This document shows positions 1 through 13,389 of a DNA stretch of 64,000 bases, piece by piece. The stretch is from Volvox africanus (Eukaryota > Chlorophyta > Chlorophyceae > Chlamydomonadales > Volvocaceae): the NCBI GenBank assembly GCA_030268105.1, contig BSDZ01000080.1:186001-250000 (forward strand). Reading direction: 5' to 3'. The notes under the pieces were generated by a model. The model was not told the origin of the DNA, ran no database searches, and worked only from the letters and a program-made list of their open reading frames with translations. Position 1 is the stretch's first letter, and each line of letters starts with the position of its first letter. A program made the translations under genes and the position numbers.

Positions 1-1992
1 CAACCCCAATTGACTACCCTTGCAATAAATGTGGTGTTTACTACTCCGCAGTCTATCATAATTGTCACTCGCCTGCAACCTGACGCCAGGCACGAGCCGA
101 ACGCCAACGACGCGGTGTGCGTGACGCTGCCTTGCCCTTGCTCTGCCACCGAGGGACCGTGTGGTTTTCCTCAAGTATGAACCAGCAAAGTAGCTTGATA
201 TTTCACTGTCCGCTGACCCGCGCCGACGAACAACACAAGGACGCTAGGAGAAAAGACGAATGCTGTTCAAAATGCGGCAAAAGGAATTTAAATCGGAGGT
301 AGTCTCACGAATTAGATTCTGCTTTAGATTGCTCACAGCCACGCAAGGGCCACAGCGTGGAAATATCCATGGAGGTCGTACACAAAATATCTGTCTTGTC
401 GGTTTGATATTCTGGCCAGACTGATACTAAGAACTCCTATGACATATCAGGATACGCGATGCATAAATATCATTGCTATTAGCGCCGCCATTGATCTATA
501 TTGAAGGAAAGGGCCTGACACATCCGGTACGGGGTACTACGAGATATTTTGCGTAGGTTTGCACTTCCGTAACTGCCCAGTGCCCACCGTCCTAGATGAA
601 GCGTTAAGCAGTTATAAGTTGCGAATCTGGTTCGTGTCAGTGCTTTAGCCTATGCTTCTGGAAAGACTTTATTTGCCCTTGCCCGCGGCCCGGCGAAGTA
701 TATTCGGTCTGCTCATGGAACGCAAATCGATAACTTAAATTGTTCACAGTGATGGATTAGCTTAATTATGCATACGTTCAGGAACAATGTTCGCTCGAAG
801 ATATCTCTGCTGGTATAACTCGTTCCCTCCTCGTGCAGGTAATGGATCAGCTTGGCTAACAGGCACGATTTAGCCACACAAGGACTACCCCGTGTACTAT
901 TGCTGATGGATTATCGCCTCAGATGTGGCGGGTGGCCCCCCGGAGCAGCTGGACACCAAAGCGGCAAGATATTTGTCCGCTCAGTAGACGGGTTTACGAA
1001 TGAACTGGCCAAATAGTAGCATTGTTGCTTTCTGCAAGACCTGTGAGCACTTGCCGATTGAGCTTTCGCACTTCCTCTGGACTTGTAAAAAGCTGGGGTC
1101 ATACCGAGTATTGTAAAAGAGAACGGGGTCTCTACGTTTGAAAAGCAATCTTTGTGGTTAAGGGGTTATGACCCGCAGATTCTGCAAGCCGAGCCATGGT
1201 TATTGTACGGTACGGTCCCGTTCGCCATCCCAATGGAGAACAGCTGGCCGTTTCAATGCCTGAAATGTGTGCAGGGAAGGTTTGGGTTTCGGCCGGGGGG
1301 AGCCGTACTGCTGTCATCAACAGATCAGCATCCAGGCCGCAAACAGTGTACGCCTACCCATCCCAACCTGGCCTGTCCACAATCACACACCGAGAAGGGC
1401 TCCATTCAGAGAGCACTGAGCTATCTCAGTCACTCTCTTGCCGTCATAGGGGCCGGCCACTGACTCAGCAGCACAGGATTGAAGCCAAGGGAAGTAAAGG
1501 GCAAGTCCTGATGAGGCCTACGTCGTAGAACGCCGTCTCAGCTGCTATGTAAATAGCATGTGTACTTATCTTGAGAACTCACAAACCAACATAACCAGAT
1601 ACTCCGCACCCGTCCCCTGGGTGGATCTATCGCGAACGGTTCCCCGGTTTGCTGTCAGGCCCTGCGATCCCCGTCTTGGTGCGATTTACCGGTGCGACAC
1701 ACCAGTGCCATACACATACACACACACACATACACATACAAATACACATGCACACATACACATACACATACACATGCACATAGATGACCTACCACGTCGC
1801 ACGGTGGCGCGGGTTTATAAACAGTCCAAGTGGGTCACAACGAAACCCTCTCCGCGTGGCTGACAGTCGGCAAGAATGGGTCCAGACTGACGGAGATTGC
1901 GGTGCCACAACGTTAACATGAACGGATGCCCAATGCTGCTAGTACACATCCTGACTGACACCGGGCAACTTGTGAGGGAGGTTACTTGCTGC
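1..1992. other. Unassigned region left of the HVA22-like gene
   Basis: I see no convincing coding exon here. The first ~900 bases are AT-richer than the rest of the window and have only very short open frames. A CA-rich microsatellite lies at about 1717-1778. The part next to 1992 is presumably the 3' UTR of the minus-strand gene ending at 1993. Open frames around 1150-1530 on the plus strand lack recognisable domains or consistent splice signals. Confidence 0.5.
1717..1778. repeat. CA-rich microsatellite
   Basis: Imperfect run of acacac/atacac units, interrupted by T and G. Simple dinucleotide repeat typical of this genome. Confidence 0.85.
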
Positions 1993-4318
1993 TTAACCCG
2001 CGAAGGCCTTAGCGCCATTTCCCTTGCCATCCTTCTTAGCCTGCTCGGGATCCGACAACAGCCAGGTCAACGCCGCGGCGGCCTGCTTCTTCAGCTCCAA
2101 CAGCAGCGCGATGGCGGCGTCAAGAGGCACCTTGTAGGTCGAATAGAGTGCCACCTGGATCGTGACCCCGGCAGAGGAAAAAAATACGCATTGGAGGTAT
2201 TACGGTATATCCGGTAGGCATGCGGCGCCGTGTGAGCGAATGGGCAATGCCGGGATGCGTCGCAAACCAAGAATACATTCGGGGGGAAGGATTTGCGGCT
2301 GCCGCGCATTTCGCCGTCAAAAGGGGGAATTGGCGCGTAGCCCCTCTCGCAACAACGCAATGGACCACAGTGACCCCGCCACCGTTGCCCGCCAGTACCA
2401 TCAGGGAGTAGGACTTCTGTAGAGCGCCGTCGATGCGTCGGCCGTACTTAGCCAGTGCGGGCTTATAAAAGCGCCTGTATAAGTATAAGGCGCCCTGCGG
2501 ATGAGGGGCGAGGGGCGCGGACCGCGAGGAAAGGGACGTTGGTCCGGCCCCAATTGATACGGAACAATTACTGCTTTATTGATGCAGTGTGCAAAGTGTC
2601 TAGCAGCAGGAGTTGGCTTTCGCCTCCCGAGGAGACACAGAGACAACCTGGGCGACCTGGACGAAGGCAAACCGGTAAGGCAGTACGTTACGGATAAAGA
2701 CGATAAACCATGTGGGGAGCTGGCAATTAACCATCCTGCATAATCCAGATATAGTTGCGGCCGCAATCGGAGATCGGCCCTCACATGCTATGCACCGCAC
2801 CGCACCCCGGACCGCTGCATGTCCTGTGCTCCTTGATGCCTTGGCGGCGTCCATACCTCCCTCCCACGCGTGCTACTCCATTCGCTCACCCCGATCTGTA
2901 CGATAACGACCCCCTTAATTGAGGCGTACCTGGGTCTGTGGCAGTTGCAGCCACAACAGCGCAGCGAACTTGGCGTGGTAATAGTACGGCACTTTGCCAA
3001 GAGCCTGAGTTATAGTGGATGGATGCAGCGGGGCTCATTTTTAGGCAAAGCGAAAGGCGAAAGGCGCAATATGTCAAATACGTCAAATTAGAACGGATCC
3101 AAATCGAACAACTCCAGGGGCGGGCAAACTCCGGAAACCGGGAGGCAACTGAAGAACAGGGGTGGGCGGTTGCCTCGGTGAAGTGGCGAGGCGTTGACAG
3201 TTTTGTATGTGAAAGAGCACATGATGAGCATGCGGGTTGGCTGCGAGCGCCAGGAGGGCGGACTCATCATGCTGTGATGCGCACTGATCAGCACCAAGTC
3301 GAACAGAGCCTTCAGCAGGGGAGGCTTTCCTGGCGTCCTCAGCAACGGAAGCAGCGCCCCTGGCATATTGCTATGCGCTCTGAAATATAATTGACCCAGA
3401 TCGCAATCGCAGTCGGCAACTCATGGAGCGCCTCGTCGAAGCGGTTCGAAACCAGTACCGAAACGCCCTCTCTTGTTTTGCATGATTCAGCTGGTCGGCA
3501 GACGAAACCCCTTTCCTTCTCATTTGCTGAAGCTTGACCCAAGACCTGCACATTCAACTTCCTACGTGGTATAACGGTCCCATTATGGAAAATAAGGTAC
3601 TGCCCACCTGGTCGGCAACGTGCTCGGCGAGGATGAGGCTTCCGTACAATGTCCAGTAGGTCAACCACTGCAGAGAACCGTACAATCAAACGAAATACGG
3701 TACATCAGTCAGGACTTCCAGGTCTTCTCAGAACGCTCGAAACCTAAACGCAGTGGAAAACATATGAGTTGCCCTCTTCTAGAATCCCTCTCCTCCTTAG
3801 AATGTTGGACGGAATCTGCCGAAGGCAATTGTGGTACGGCCCGCATACCGCCTTCTCGCGGGCACCCATGAAGCACGCACCTGCACGTCATCGGCTGTTT
3901 CTTTAGATTCAATCGCTTTGGAACTTGCGTATACGGGATATATAATTGCGATGGTGTTGCTGCGTTGAATAGGGCGGTAGTTTCGGCAGGCATGCAACAC
4001 CACAGTGATGGAGCTCAATATATTCTGGGCGCTGTACTCATAGCGCAATATAATCCCTGACGATGATCGTTTTCTAAACTTGGTATGCTGGAATAAAACA
4101 CCTTAACTTCTAGCGACCAACCTTGCAGCGCGGAAGATGACACCCCCTGCTGAAGGCTCCAGCAGGACTTTCAAACCAAGCGTTGCAGGAGACAGAGCCG
4201 ATGCGGAAACGGGAACAGGCAACGCTTTAGTAACGGTCTGGACGGCCGGGCCGGCCGTGGGCATGGCTTGGCTGAAGGCGCTGCTTATCCATGATAGAGC
4301 TGGCACCAACAGCTCCAT
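1993..4318 (-). CDS. HVA22/REEP (TB2/DP1 family) membrane-shaping protein
   Basis: Exons (minus): 4318-4122, 4031-3881, 3667-3608, one unresolved tiny exon between 3607 and 2992, 2991-2930, 2494-2399, 2154-1993 (TAA stop). The family signature runs through consecutive exons: IIYPVYASSKAIES at the end of exon 2, WLTYWTLYGSLILAE in exon 3, VPYYYHAKFAALLWLQLP in the 2991 exon, then GALYLYRRFYKPALAKYGRR. This is the classic TB2/DP1/HVA22 order (YPxYxSxKA, WLTYW, YYxxKxxxLxWLxLP). Family members are ER hairpin proteins that shape tubular ER and influence vesicle traffic. Exon 3 ends in phase 0 but the next exon needs one carried base, so a micro-exon is missing (family equivalent of LLSW); a 7-nt candidate after gtgcag near 3550 fits the phase but leaves the segment short. 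The start ATG opens a 65-residue hydrophobic/Ser-Ala N-terminus unlike typical HVA22. Total about 244 aa. Confidence 0.85.
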
Positions 4319-7300
4319 TATCACGAATATATTTTCACAGACGTGAAAAGTAAGAAAACTAAGATTGAAGGAAAGTTTGGATTGCGAACGTCTTGAACTG
4401 AAACGAATACTATTGCAATGCAATCAACAAGCGATAATATATATAGCTATTGACAAGGTGTGTATTTGAATATTACACTAGATTGGGGGGGATTCATACA
4501 GAATTTCGCCATGGACTTGACAAGTACAAGTACCATTTGTAAACCCTAACCGCCAGGTGAAAACCTCCATGTATCCTTCGCAATTTGGCATCATCAACAA
4601 CTGTTATTATAATCATAACCCTCCGAAAAATAAAACAGAACCTGACAAAGTACGCCTCCCCGGCGTGAGCTTACGCGTCGTCTCACGACCTCAAATCTCC
4701 TTGCAAGCTGCACCGCTTGGCCGCATGAGGCTACACACATTTAAATGGACACAGGTAAACATACATTAGCACATCCCTTACCATATGCTAACCCCAACTT
4801 ACCTCCACAACCCGCAGTTGCACGCGGTGCACTAGGGAGGACAAAAGAAAAGAGCACCTAGACCCGCTTGCAGCCAGTTGCGAGTCAGATGAACACGCTC
4901 TCGCATCGCCCGACCCGGCAACATCCGCATGCGACTGAACCTACGACGCGCTGCGGCCCCCAACAGCCTCCTCCCCTCCATCTTCGTTGCCTCCCACCCC
5001 ATAAGCTCCTATTCACAAAAGACAGAAGCTCTCTAACCCCCGCATTCGCTGACGTCAGCTCGTCCCACTCCGTCAGATTTCTGTGATAACTCTTCTTCCC
5101 GCCCCGCCTCCGGGCCTCCGCCACATCCACACACACAGTTGTCAGCCTCACGATCTCTGGCTCCCTGAAACCTATCGTTCGTCCGGGCTTAGCAGCCGAA
5201 TCCAAAATCCAGCTTCCAACACATAACTCGATTCAAATTGTGCAATTTTCAACCCCGGAAAAGCTAGCTGTCCATTCAGTGACACGACCGACTCGTGGGG
5301 CTGCTCGCTGGGGGTGTATCTCCCAGAGGTCGCATTCCTTCCCCCTTTCCCGAGCTTGGTGGTGACTACTCTATATAATCGCGCGCCACCAGCTGCGACA
5401 AATAAATCGAAGATGGGCAGTGGGTTCTTCGGGCTACTGACCGGATGGTCGTGTCTCCTGTCAGGCCGTCCACAAGCAGTACACCTCTCTGCGCAGCGTA
5501 AAAGCGCCACCTCCCTGGCACACGCCTTGTACGAGTGTGTGCCGAACAAAAGTCGTACTGCCGTACTATGTCTGGCCTAACCAAGACCATCGCCGCGCAC
5601 TGCCCAGCCTCTCCGCCGCATCAACCCCTACACCCTGTGGTCCAAGCAGACCCCAGCCGGGCAGCCGCATAGGGCCCTCAGAAAGTTATTCGGAGTACGG
5701 GAGCCCTAGCGGGACGAAGGGGAGATGCGGCATATGATGGCATCACCCCCCGGCTGAGTCTCCCCCGTATCCCAAACCAAAGCACCGAGACATCCTGCGT
5801 ACACCAGCCCCCCACCTCCCGTGTTCCCGACAGCTCCCTTCCCTACCTCACAACACGCCATCAGCACCAGCTACAGCACCTTGTCCCCCTTAAACCTCCC
5901 AAGGGGGCATTCATCGGGTCATGAGTGCGAGGTTCGGGTTCAGCACCCCTTCACTTCGTGGGTCCGAAGCCGATATCCGAAACGACCAACTCCCAACGAG
6001 GACACCATTGACCAACAGGGAACCGCTTCCCCCCCCCCCTGGCAGTTCCCCCTTCGCCGGGCTGGCGGAATCTGAGTGAGCTCCCTCTCTCCAAACCGCG
6101 GAAAGAGGGAGCAACCCCACCGTGATTCCGAGAGCCCAGCGCAACGGACCAAACAACCACACATTCAGCTTTTTCAGTCGCTACGATGGGCACCGCAACA
6201 AACAAATGACTGCAAACCGCCAACCAGCACACTTACACACAAGTACGGTATGAATATGCTGCAGTAATATCCTTCCTGCTACTGGAGCGAGGGCCTCGCT
6301 TCCCGAAAGTGACGACAAAAGGGGATGAAACAAACCGCTATTGCGGCGGGAACGGCTGTAGCAGGAACTAAACCTTTCGTACATTTAGTATCAACATTCC
6401 TATCATTCATAAATTATACTTTTCCACCGTACTTCGTACGACAGGCCAATGCCGGCTCACACGCATGGAAGGCTGTGGCACCTCGGCCTGCACGAGCAAA
6501 CGGGCGGTTGGTTCGGCTTACCTAGTAAACAAACAAAACTATCCTTCCCTTCCCTCCGGAAGTACGGCAAACTCATCGGTTTTCCACTGCCGTACAAATC
6601 AGGTCGCTTAATTGGCCACTGGCTCACCGACCTCACGCAGATGTCCTCCATCTCCCCCCCAAACCCAATTTGGGCCAATCTCGCAGTAGTCATCATGGGT
6701 GCCGCTCTACCCCGCGGCCGCCCTGAGCCCCAAACGGGCCCTTGATACGCCATCAGGCGCCTGAAGCCGGGGCAGAAGCGACCCATGGGTCCGCAGGGGG
6801 GCGGCGCGACACCGCAGTCCCTCTGTCTCCATCCCATTCCCCAACCCAGACCGCCTAGGGACGTGCGCCCCCTCAACAGGACCTCGCCAGGCCAGACCGC
6901 CAGACGACCCCATCAGCAAGGGCGGAGTCATCCGGGGCACATGGTCGGGGCATCTACACACACACCACCGCCAGGGTCCACGAAGGACGTGTCCCTTCCT
7001 GATATCATGCAGCACAGCCGCTGACCGCTGCGCTCCGAAACCCACTTTAAAGAAGGCCACTCACGCATACACATACACACGGGATAGCAATACCGGCAAC
7101 CAAATGAACAGCCGTACATTTGACCGTTGATGAAAGAAACTGAATCAGGAGCCGAGCCCGAACCTCCGAGCCCAACCCCCAACAAACGATAACGAAAAAG
7201 ATGTCACTGAGGGACACCTCCTGACTTGGCGACTCTGCTCTCCTGAGCTCGCTATACTACCCGCCTCTAACCATCAACCACCAATACCGCATTCAGCGCC

Positions 7301-7813
7301 ATTCTCTTAGGCAGCGTTTCCGTCTGTGTTAGTTGTGGCCCTCACTGCTGCATCAACGAATTCTTCATCCTCCCCTCCTCTTTCGGTTAGCGGACTAACT
7401 AACATTCTACTAACCGTCAGAAGACCAGGGAATTTCCCCTCAGGAGCCCTTCAAACACGCCTTCAAACACGGTGTACCAGCCGCCGTCAACAGTCAGGTT
7501 AAAACTGATTTTTGATTTGGTCAGGGCAACGGAAGGGCATGCAGGACCCCACGGCGACCTGCTGTACACGCATACACACACGTCAGCTTTCCCGCTCTCC
7601 CTGCCCGGGTAACCACCCGAAGCCCTCCACACGTCCCCAACCCGCCACCTCCCCTCCTGCTGCTACAACGTTTCGGGATTTACCAACAAACAATGACTAT
7701 AACGCAACGATCCTGCTCGTCATGCAACCACCCAACCGCGCCCCCATTTTTCCGGCAGTGTCATCGATAGCCCCATCGCGCGCCACATCCCTTCCTCCCC
7801 TCGCTGATGCTCA
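4319..7813. other. 3.5-kb intergenic region without a recognised gene
   Basis: Lies upstream of the HVA22-like start and downstream of the F-box/LRR stop. Many short overlapping open frames exist on both strands, but none shows a domain, consistent exon phases or coding-like composition. A perfect GACCCATGGGTC palindrome sits at 6780-6791. The right part probably contains the 3' UTR of the F-box gene, the left part the HVA22 promoter. Confidence 0.5.
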
Positions 7814-10800
7814 CTACTCCGACTCCACCACCTCCAGCTGCGGCATCTGTTCGAGGACTGACGGCGGCACCCTCAGCGACAGGCGGTTGTGGGCGATGGA
7901 GAGGTAGCTCAGGCGGGTGCAGGCGGCCAGCCAGGGGGGCAGCTCGGACAGCGAACTGAGGGAGGCCCCAGAGGGGGGAGGGGAGGGAGGAGAGAGTTAC
8001 TCCCCGTACGTACAGAGATATATAACGACAGTCATCGCGGCACCCTGGATTCATGAGCCCCTGCTGCTAACCTCTCCCTCTCTGTCCCCCCTCACCTGCT
8101 CTTTCCCCGTCTCCCGACGACGATGGGTGTGGGGGCAGTCCGCCCCCTCCCTCCCAAATAATCCGGGAGCTCACTACTCCCTCAGTGGGCCTTACACCCC
8201 TCCCCGACCCCGCCAGCCCTATCCTTCCCTCCCACCCACCCAAAACCCACTTGTTGCTGAGGTCCAGGTGATGCAGGCTGGGAGCCAGTCGCCGCACCCA
8301 GGGGGGCACTGCCAACAAGCCGCAGTCTGACAGCACCAAAGATCGTACGGACGTCAGCGTGCCTTCAGGGGGGGTTAGGGGAAGGAGGGGAAACGGGGGA
8401 GAGGTGATGGGCAAAGGCAAATACCCGGGACCGGAAGTCTGGGAAATCATTCAAACTACTAACCACCACAACCACCACCCGGTGGACCAACAACTGGTGT
8501 TGCTGGATCTTGGCGGCTGTCTTCGTCCTCCCCTTACTCCCCACTTCGGAAAGGGGATGTCAAAGCAACCGTCAAATCCGTGGGGGGCTTAAAAAACACC
8601 TTCGTGTCACACGGTGCAAACACAGCCGGATGTCACTAGAGGGGGCAGGAGGGGGGTAGAAGGGGGGTAGATGGGACCTCCTCCCCGTCCTCCCCGTCCT
8701 CCTCCCCCATACATACACACAAGTATCCCCCTCAGCCCCCCCGGAATCAGATGCTTATCGGCTCGCCTTCCGTACATCACCGTACTCACCTAGCACATCC
8801 GCCGGCACCAAGTTGTTAGACGCCAGGTCCAGGTGGGTGAGGTGAGCGGCGAGGAGGCGGAGCTCCTTCGGGCGGAGCAGGCAGCGGTGCATAGCCCATC
8901 AGCACATCAACAACCAGCCAAATAACGGCCAACCAGCCAGATAACGGCTAACCGCCCCTGATCCCCTTCTCGTACGTGGACCAGACCCACTCCCGACGAA
9001 TGAAACTTAAACATACGTTGACAATAACATGGTGGAAAAGCCCGGAAAGGTGATTTCTAAGGTGCTTTAAATTCTTTATCAAAAAGGAAACAAACTCAGG
9101 TTCGTACAAGTTCTCAAAGCAAACAGGTTGGCGAAATTACGGATGAAACCCGCTTCTCTATCCCCTCCCCCTTCCCCCACCCCCAGCCCCTGCAGTGGCC
9201 CACCTGTGGAGGGACCAGCCTGCAGCGCACGTCGCTGACACAAGCCAGCTCCAGCTTCTTTAGTCGAGGCAGGTGGCAGAGCAGCGGCAGGGAGGGGCCC
9301 ATGCCCCCCAGCCAGTTGTACGAGCAAGACAACACCTCCACGTGCCGCATTGCGGACATGGAGGCCGGCAGCTGCCGCAGCTGGTTGTTGTTCAGAAGCA
9401 GGCAGGTCACACGGCAGAGGCGCCCGATGTCAGCGGGGAGAGCCACCAGCTTGTTGCGCTGTGTAATGGGGTGTGTTGGGGGGTGGGGGGTTAGGGGGTG
9501 GGGGGAGGGGGGAGGGGGTACCTCGAACAAAACGAATACTGAATGCTGATACTGAAGAAACGAGGACTAACCACCGTGAAGGTTGAGGATGATGGCCAAC
9601 GTCGTCCAAAGTCAGGAAAGTGGAAACTAGGAGCTGTGATGCTAACTAAACAGGTAGTCACGGAGGCCGCAAATTAAGGCGGTAAAAAGAACAGTAGGAA
9701 CTGTCATCCTGTCTTCTATCATCCCGTGCCCCTCCCCTCCCCTCCCCCCTCTGTCCCCGCGCACGTGCCTGCAAGTCCAGATGCTTCAGAGCGGTGAGCT
9801 CAGTGAAGTCCACCGGCAGCGCCGTCAGCCCGCTGAGAGGGGGAGAGAAGCGATTTCACACTCAGGCTGTTTCAATTCACGTCCGTTATGTTATTTCGAA
9901 TAAACTACAAGACAATAATTCATTTGTCGACATCAATTACCTCCAAGCCTTTAACCCCCCCTCTCTCTTGGCCCTCATACCCCCCCCCCTTCATCACACT
10001 ACTGCGCGATCCCCACACACCTTCAGGCCCTTCAGCCCCTCCACCGTTTCCGCCCGCCCTCTGCAACACTCCCCTCCGAACATTGCCGCACCTCCCCCCC
10101 CTCCCCCCCCACAAGCTTCACTCACTTCAGCGACAGATCCATGTACTGCAGCCGGGATAACCCGGACGCAAGCCCCCGCGGCACCAACGACAGCGAGCAG
10201 TCCTGCAGCGGCATGAGGCAGCCAGGGAGGCAGAGGGAAATTTGGGCAATGCCAGACAGTCATGCGGGGGGGGTCATGGATATGGCGGTGTGGGAGGGGA
10301 TATGAGGAGGACTGTCGATGTGGCTAATCAGATGAGATCATCCGGATGAGCATCCGGACCAATTCCAGTGTTAACTGCCGGATCTGAGGGGGGAGCTGAG
10401 AGGTGAAGGAAAATATTAGAGGAGTTCTCTTGGATCCTAAATCCTCTAGATCCAAGATCCTAGCCTCCGTGAAACCTCTATATGTAATGTCGGGTGTTAC
10501 ATGAGGCTCTGGCTCTGGGAAGCTGGCGGGAACAGATGAGGCCAAACAACAACAACAACATCTATATTCGTCGGTACCGAACATCCCCCACTCAGATCGT
10601 GAACGCCGAACAATTGCTCCCTCATTTGGCAAGAAACCTAAAGCCGTACAAGTGCAATCCCAGTAAAGATCCAGATCCAGATCCCACCTGCGCCACCAGC
10701 CTCGTAAGGCCCGTCAGGTACTGCAATTGCTCGGGCAAAGTCACCAGGGAGAGCCGTACAAGACTGAGTGACGTTAGCTGAGGTGCCGTACGACCGGCAT

Positions 10801-13389
10801 GTAGCCACAACAGGCAAGGCGGCAAACCCGCCGAGGGCCGCTGGCGGCCGCGGACGTGCAGCTCTTGGAGCCCTGCGGTGACGTAGCAGAGGGTTAAGAC
10901 ACGGGAGTGAAGGCGCCCAAACCACAACACGAGCGCGGTTAGCTTTAAAATGAGCAACAGAGTCAGTGGCGGAATGGAGGGGAGGGGAGAACGCTAGTGC
11001 ACACTGCAATCCAGGGAGGGTGGCCGGGCAGCGATGAAACCCGCCAGCCATAACAACGCCCCTCTATGTTCATACTTTACAAACCCGTGCCGTATATGTC
11101 ATGCAAATTACAACAGCACCTGGCGTGCGTAGTTGGCCATCCGTACTCCCCTCCCCTCCCAACAAAACAGAGGTCTGTAATTGCAGTGCATGTATACGAA
11201 ATACATCCTTCCATATCACCCTCCTCCCTCCCTCCCTCCCTCCCTCCCTCCCTCCCTCCCTCCCTCCCTCCCTCGCCCCCTTCTCCCTCCCTCCCTCCCT
11301 CGCCCCCTCCTTCCCCCACCTGCCAGCCTCCCGCACCAATCCGGCAGCCAAAAGGCGTGTTGGTGGGTGGCACCCGGCCGCGATATGGCCCTGGAGAATG
11401 ACTTGATGCCCGGGTCCGCCAGCTCAGCAGCATTCAGAAACAGCGGCGGAGGCGCGACCGCCACCGTTTGTCGCCTCTCCCGCTGTGCCGCCCCCGAGCC
11501 AGACCGATCCGACACAGGGACCTCGAAGAGCTGCCCTGGCCCTGGCCCTGCATGAGCCGACTGCGGCGGTGGCGGCGGCGATGCCAAGCCGCCGACGCCG
11601 CCGTCGCCGCTGCCGCTCCCACCGCCCTGAGGATCCACTTCGTTAGCTGTGCCCTCAGCGACATCTGAATCGTTAGCCCGACAATCTGCCGCCACGTCAG
11701 CTGTAGCGGTGTGAGCCGCAGCGTTGTCAGATGGCCCTTTCGCTGTCCGCTGCAAGGACCCTCCGGAAGGACTGGCCGCTCCGTCATCATCCGCATCGCC
11801 GTCGAGCTCCTCCTCGTAGCTATTACTGCCGCCAGGGCCCAGCGGGACCCGGGACAAGAAGTCCGCCAGGGGCCTCATCGACAAGTCCACCCGCGCCCTT
11901 CCCACTGACCCATGGGCCGCACCAACAGTGGCGGCAGCCAATGCGGTTCCAACAGTTGCAACCGTGCTGAAGGGACTCGTGGTGGTGGCGGCCACAGCTC
12001 CGCCGTCGCTCACCTCTCCTCCGCCGGCGTCCATGTACAACAGAACCGACGGCGCCTCCGCCGACGTCGGGGATCCGGGGGGCTGCGTGAGGTCCACCAG
12101 CGCCTAGGTGGGAAGAGGGGGGGAACCGGCAGAGCCGCAGCAATACACAAACACAAGGGGGTAGCCTGGGATGGGTTTGACGGGCAATTTACGGATCCGG
12201 TGGAAGCGGACATGTACGCACACATACACACACGCACCCACCTGGGTGCACACCAGTGATGCCCAGTGCTTTTGACCCATCCGCTCGCTGAAGGTGTCGC
12301 TGATGTGGAGGGTGGTGAGGGAGGGCATTCGAGACAACGCCGCCAGGAGGCTCGACAGATGCGCGGACGCATCCCGGCACAGAGACGCATGCCCGACAAG
12401 TCTGTGTATGTACGAGTGCGGAGTTGGGAAGCGGTGGGTGGGGAGAGGAAAGGGGAGGGGAGTTAAAATGCATCCCATAAGACTGAATGAAGGAGGAGAT
12501 CGGAAAGCGTGATGTACGGCTGAGCTTTGGTGCAGTACTGATAATTGGGAAAACCCGGAGGAGAGGAAACTGCAAGCCTGCTTGCTGCAGCTGTCAGGGG
12601 ACCGGGTGGAGTGGGATGGGGTGGGGTCAACATGGATGAACGCAGGGTGTGTGGACGTGGTGCCTGAACGCAGGGCGATGGCCCCCTAGGGAGGACAACA
12701 CGGTTTCGTGTTCGAATTATGACGAGGAAGTCAAGGAAAAGGATAATGGAAATTTTGAAACAAATTTTGGATTTATATTTAGGTGGTTCAAAGGGTACCA
12801 GTGGGCTGCGGGAAGAGGTGCAACGATCGTCAAAGACATCGGTTAGAGATGGGGAGGTCACATGGTCGCGAGCCGCCCTTCGTTTCGGCCTTTCGACACA
12901 TTAAAAAAGTGTCGCACCTCGTATCACACCGCGTAAGATCGCAGTTGGTGAGGAAGGGAAAGCGCTGAGCGATGCTGGCGACCTGCTCCAGGCTAGTGCA
13001 GGCCGGCGCGAGGGACTTCAGATGACTGTTAGTCGTCGCGCGCCAGTGGACGCATACCAGCCGGATAGAGGCAACATCGTTCTGGCAAAGGCCGCCCTCG
13101 TTAATTATGTACGCGAGGGCGTCTGCGGGTAAGCTGGCCCAGCACCTGCAGAAGCCGCGGGTCACTTGTTGGGCGCCAGCTCGCTGTCGAATCTTCGAGA
13201 CCACCCAAACCCGGTTCAAATAGATTCAGAGAAGCAATAGAGGTCCAACCAGCAACCTCGGAGCCAATCATGAACCCAGGTGACAGTGCGGTGCAACCCG
13301 CAAAGAAAGCGGCAGAACACTACCTGGGCGATGAGTGATGGCTACAGAGTCAAACAGTTAATAAAAGCCTACCTGGCGCCGCCGTTCAT
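7814..13389 (-). CDS. F-box / leucine-rich-repeat protein, 703 aa
   Basis: Twelve exons: 13389-13373 (only 17 nt, MNGGA), 13145-12930, 12401-12242, 12103-11320, 10872-10688, 10383-10360, 10202-10126, 9832-9769, 9458-9204, 8865-8790, 8362-8251, 7955-7814 (TAG). All junctions close in phase. Residues ~7-55 resemble an F-box (WASLPADALAYIINEG, then SIRLVCVHWRATTN), the Skp1-binding module of SCF ubiquitin ligases. Residues ~130-390 are a Ser/Ala/Gly-rich linker. The C-terminal half is a run of LRRs: LTSLSLVRLSLVTLPEQ, LSRLQYMDLSLN, FTELTALKHLDLQRN, VTCLLLNNNQLRQLPASM, LTHLDLASNNL, VRSLVLSDCGLLAVPPW, LHHLDLSNS, LSYLSIAHNRL. Each splice restores an LRR consensus. The intron after 9769 has a GC donor (gcacgt). 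Likely a substrate adaptor of an SCF E3 ligase, though no partner is visible. Alternative: an LRR protein whose N-terminal helix is not a true F-box. Confidence 0.9.
9523..9605 (+). repeat. Dispersed intronic repeat, copy A
   Basis: About 83 bp, roughly 90% identical to 52135-52217, in the intron between F-box/LRR exons 9832-9769 and 9458-9204. Shared core includes cgaggactaaccaccgtga. Both copies lie antisense to their host genes. Family unknown. Confidence 0.85.
11219..11310. repeat. (CCTC)n tetranucleotide repeat in an F-box/LRR intron
   Basis: Long CCCT/CCTC run; the transcribed strand of the host gene reads GGGA repeats. It begins a few bases downstream of the 5' splice site at 11320/11319. 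Confidence 0.95.

Noticed and set aside
12649..12968. Short plus-strand frames in an F-box/LRR intron
   Set aside because: They lie inside an intron, lack domains and have no splice partners.
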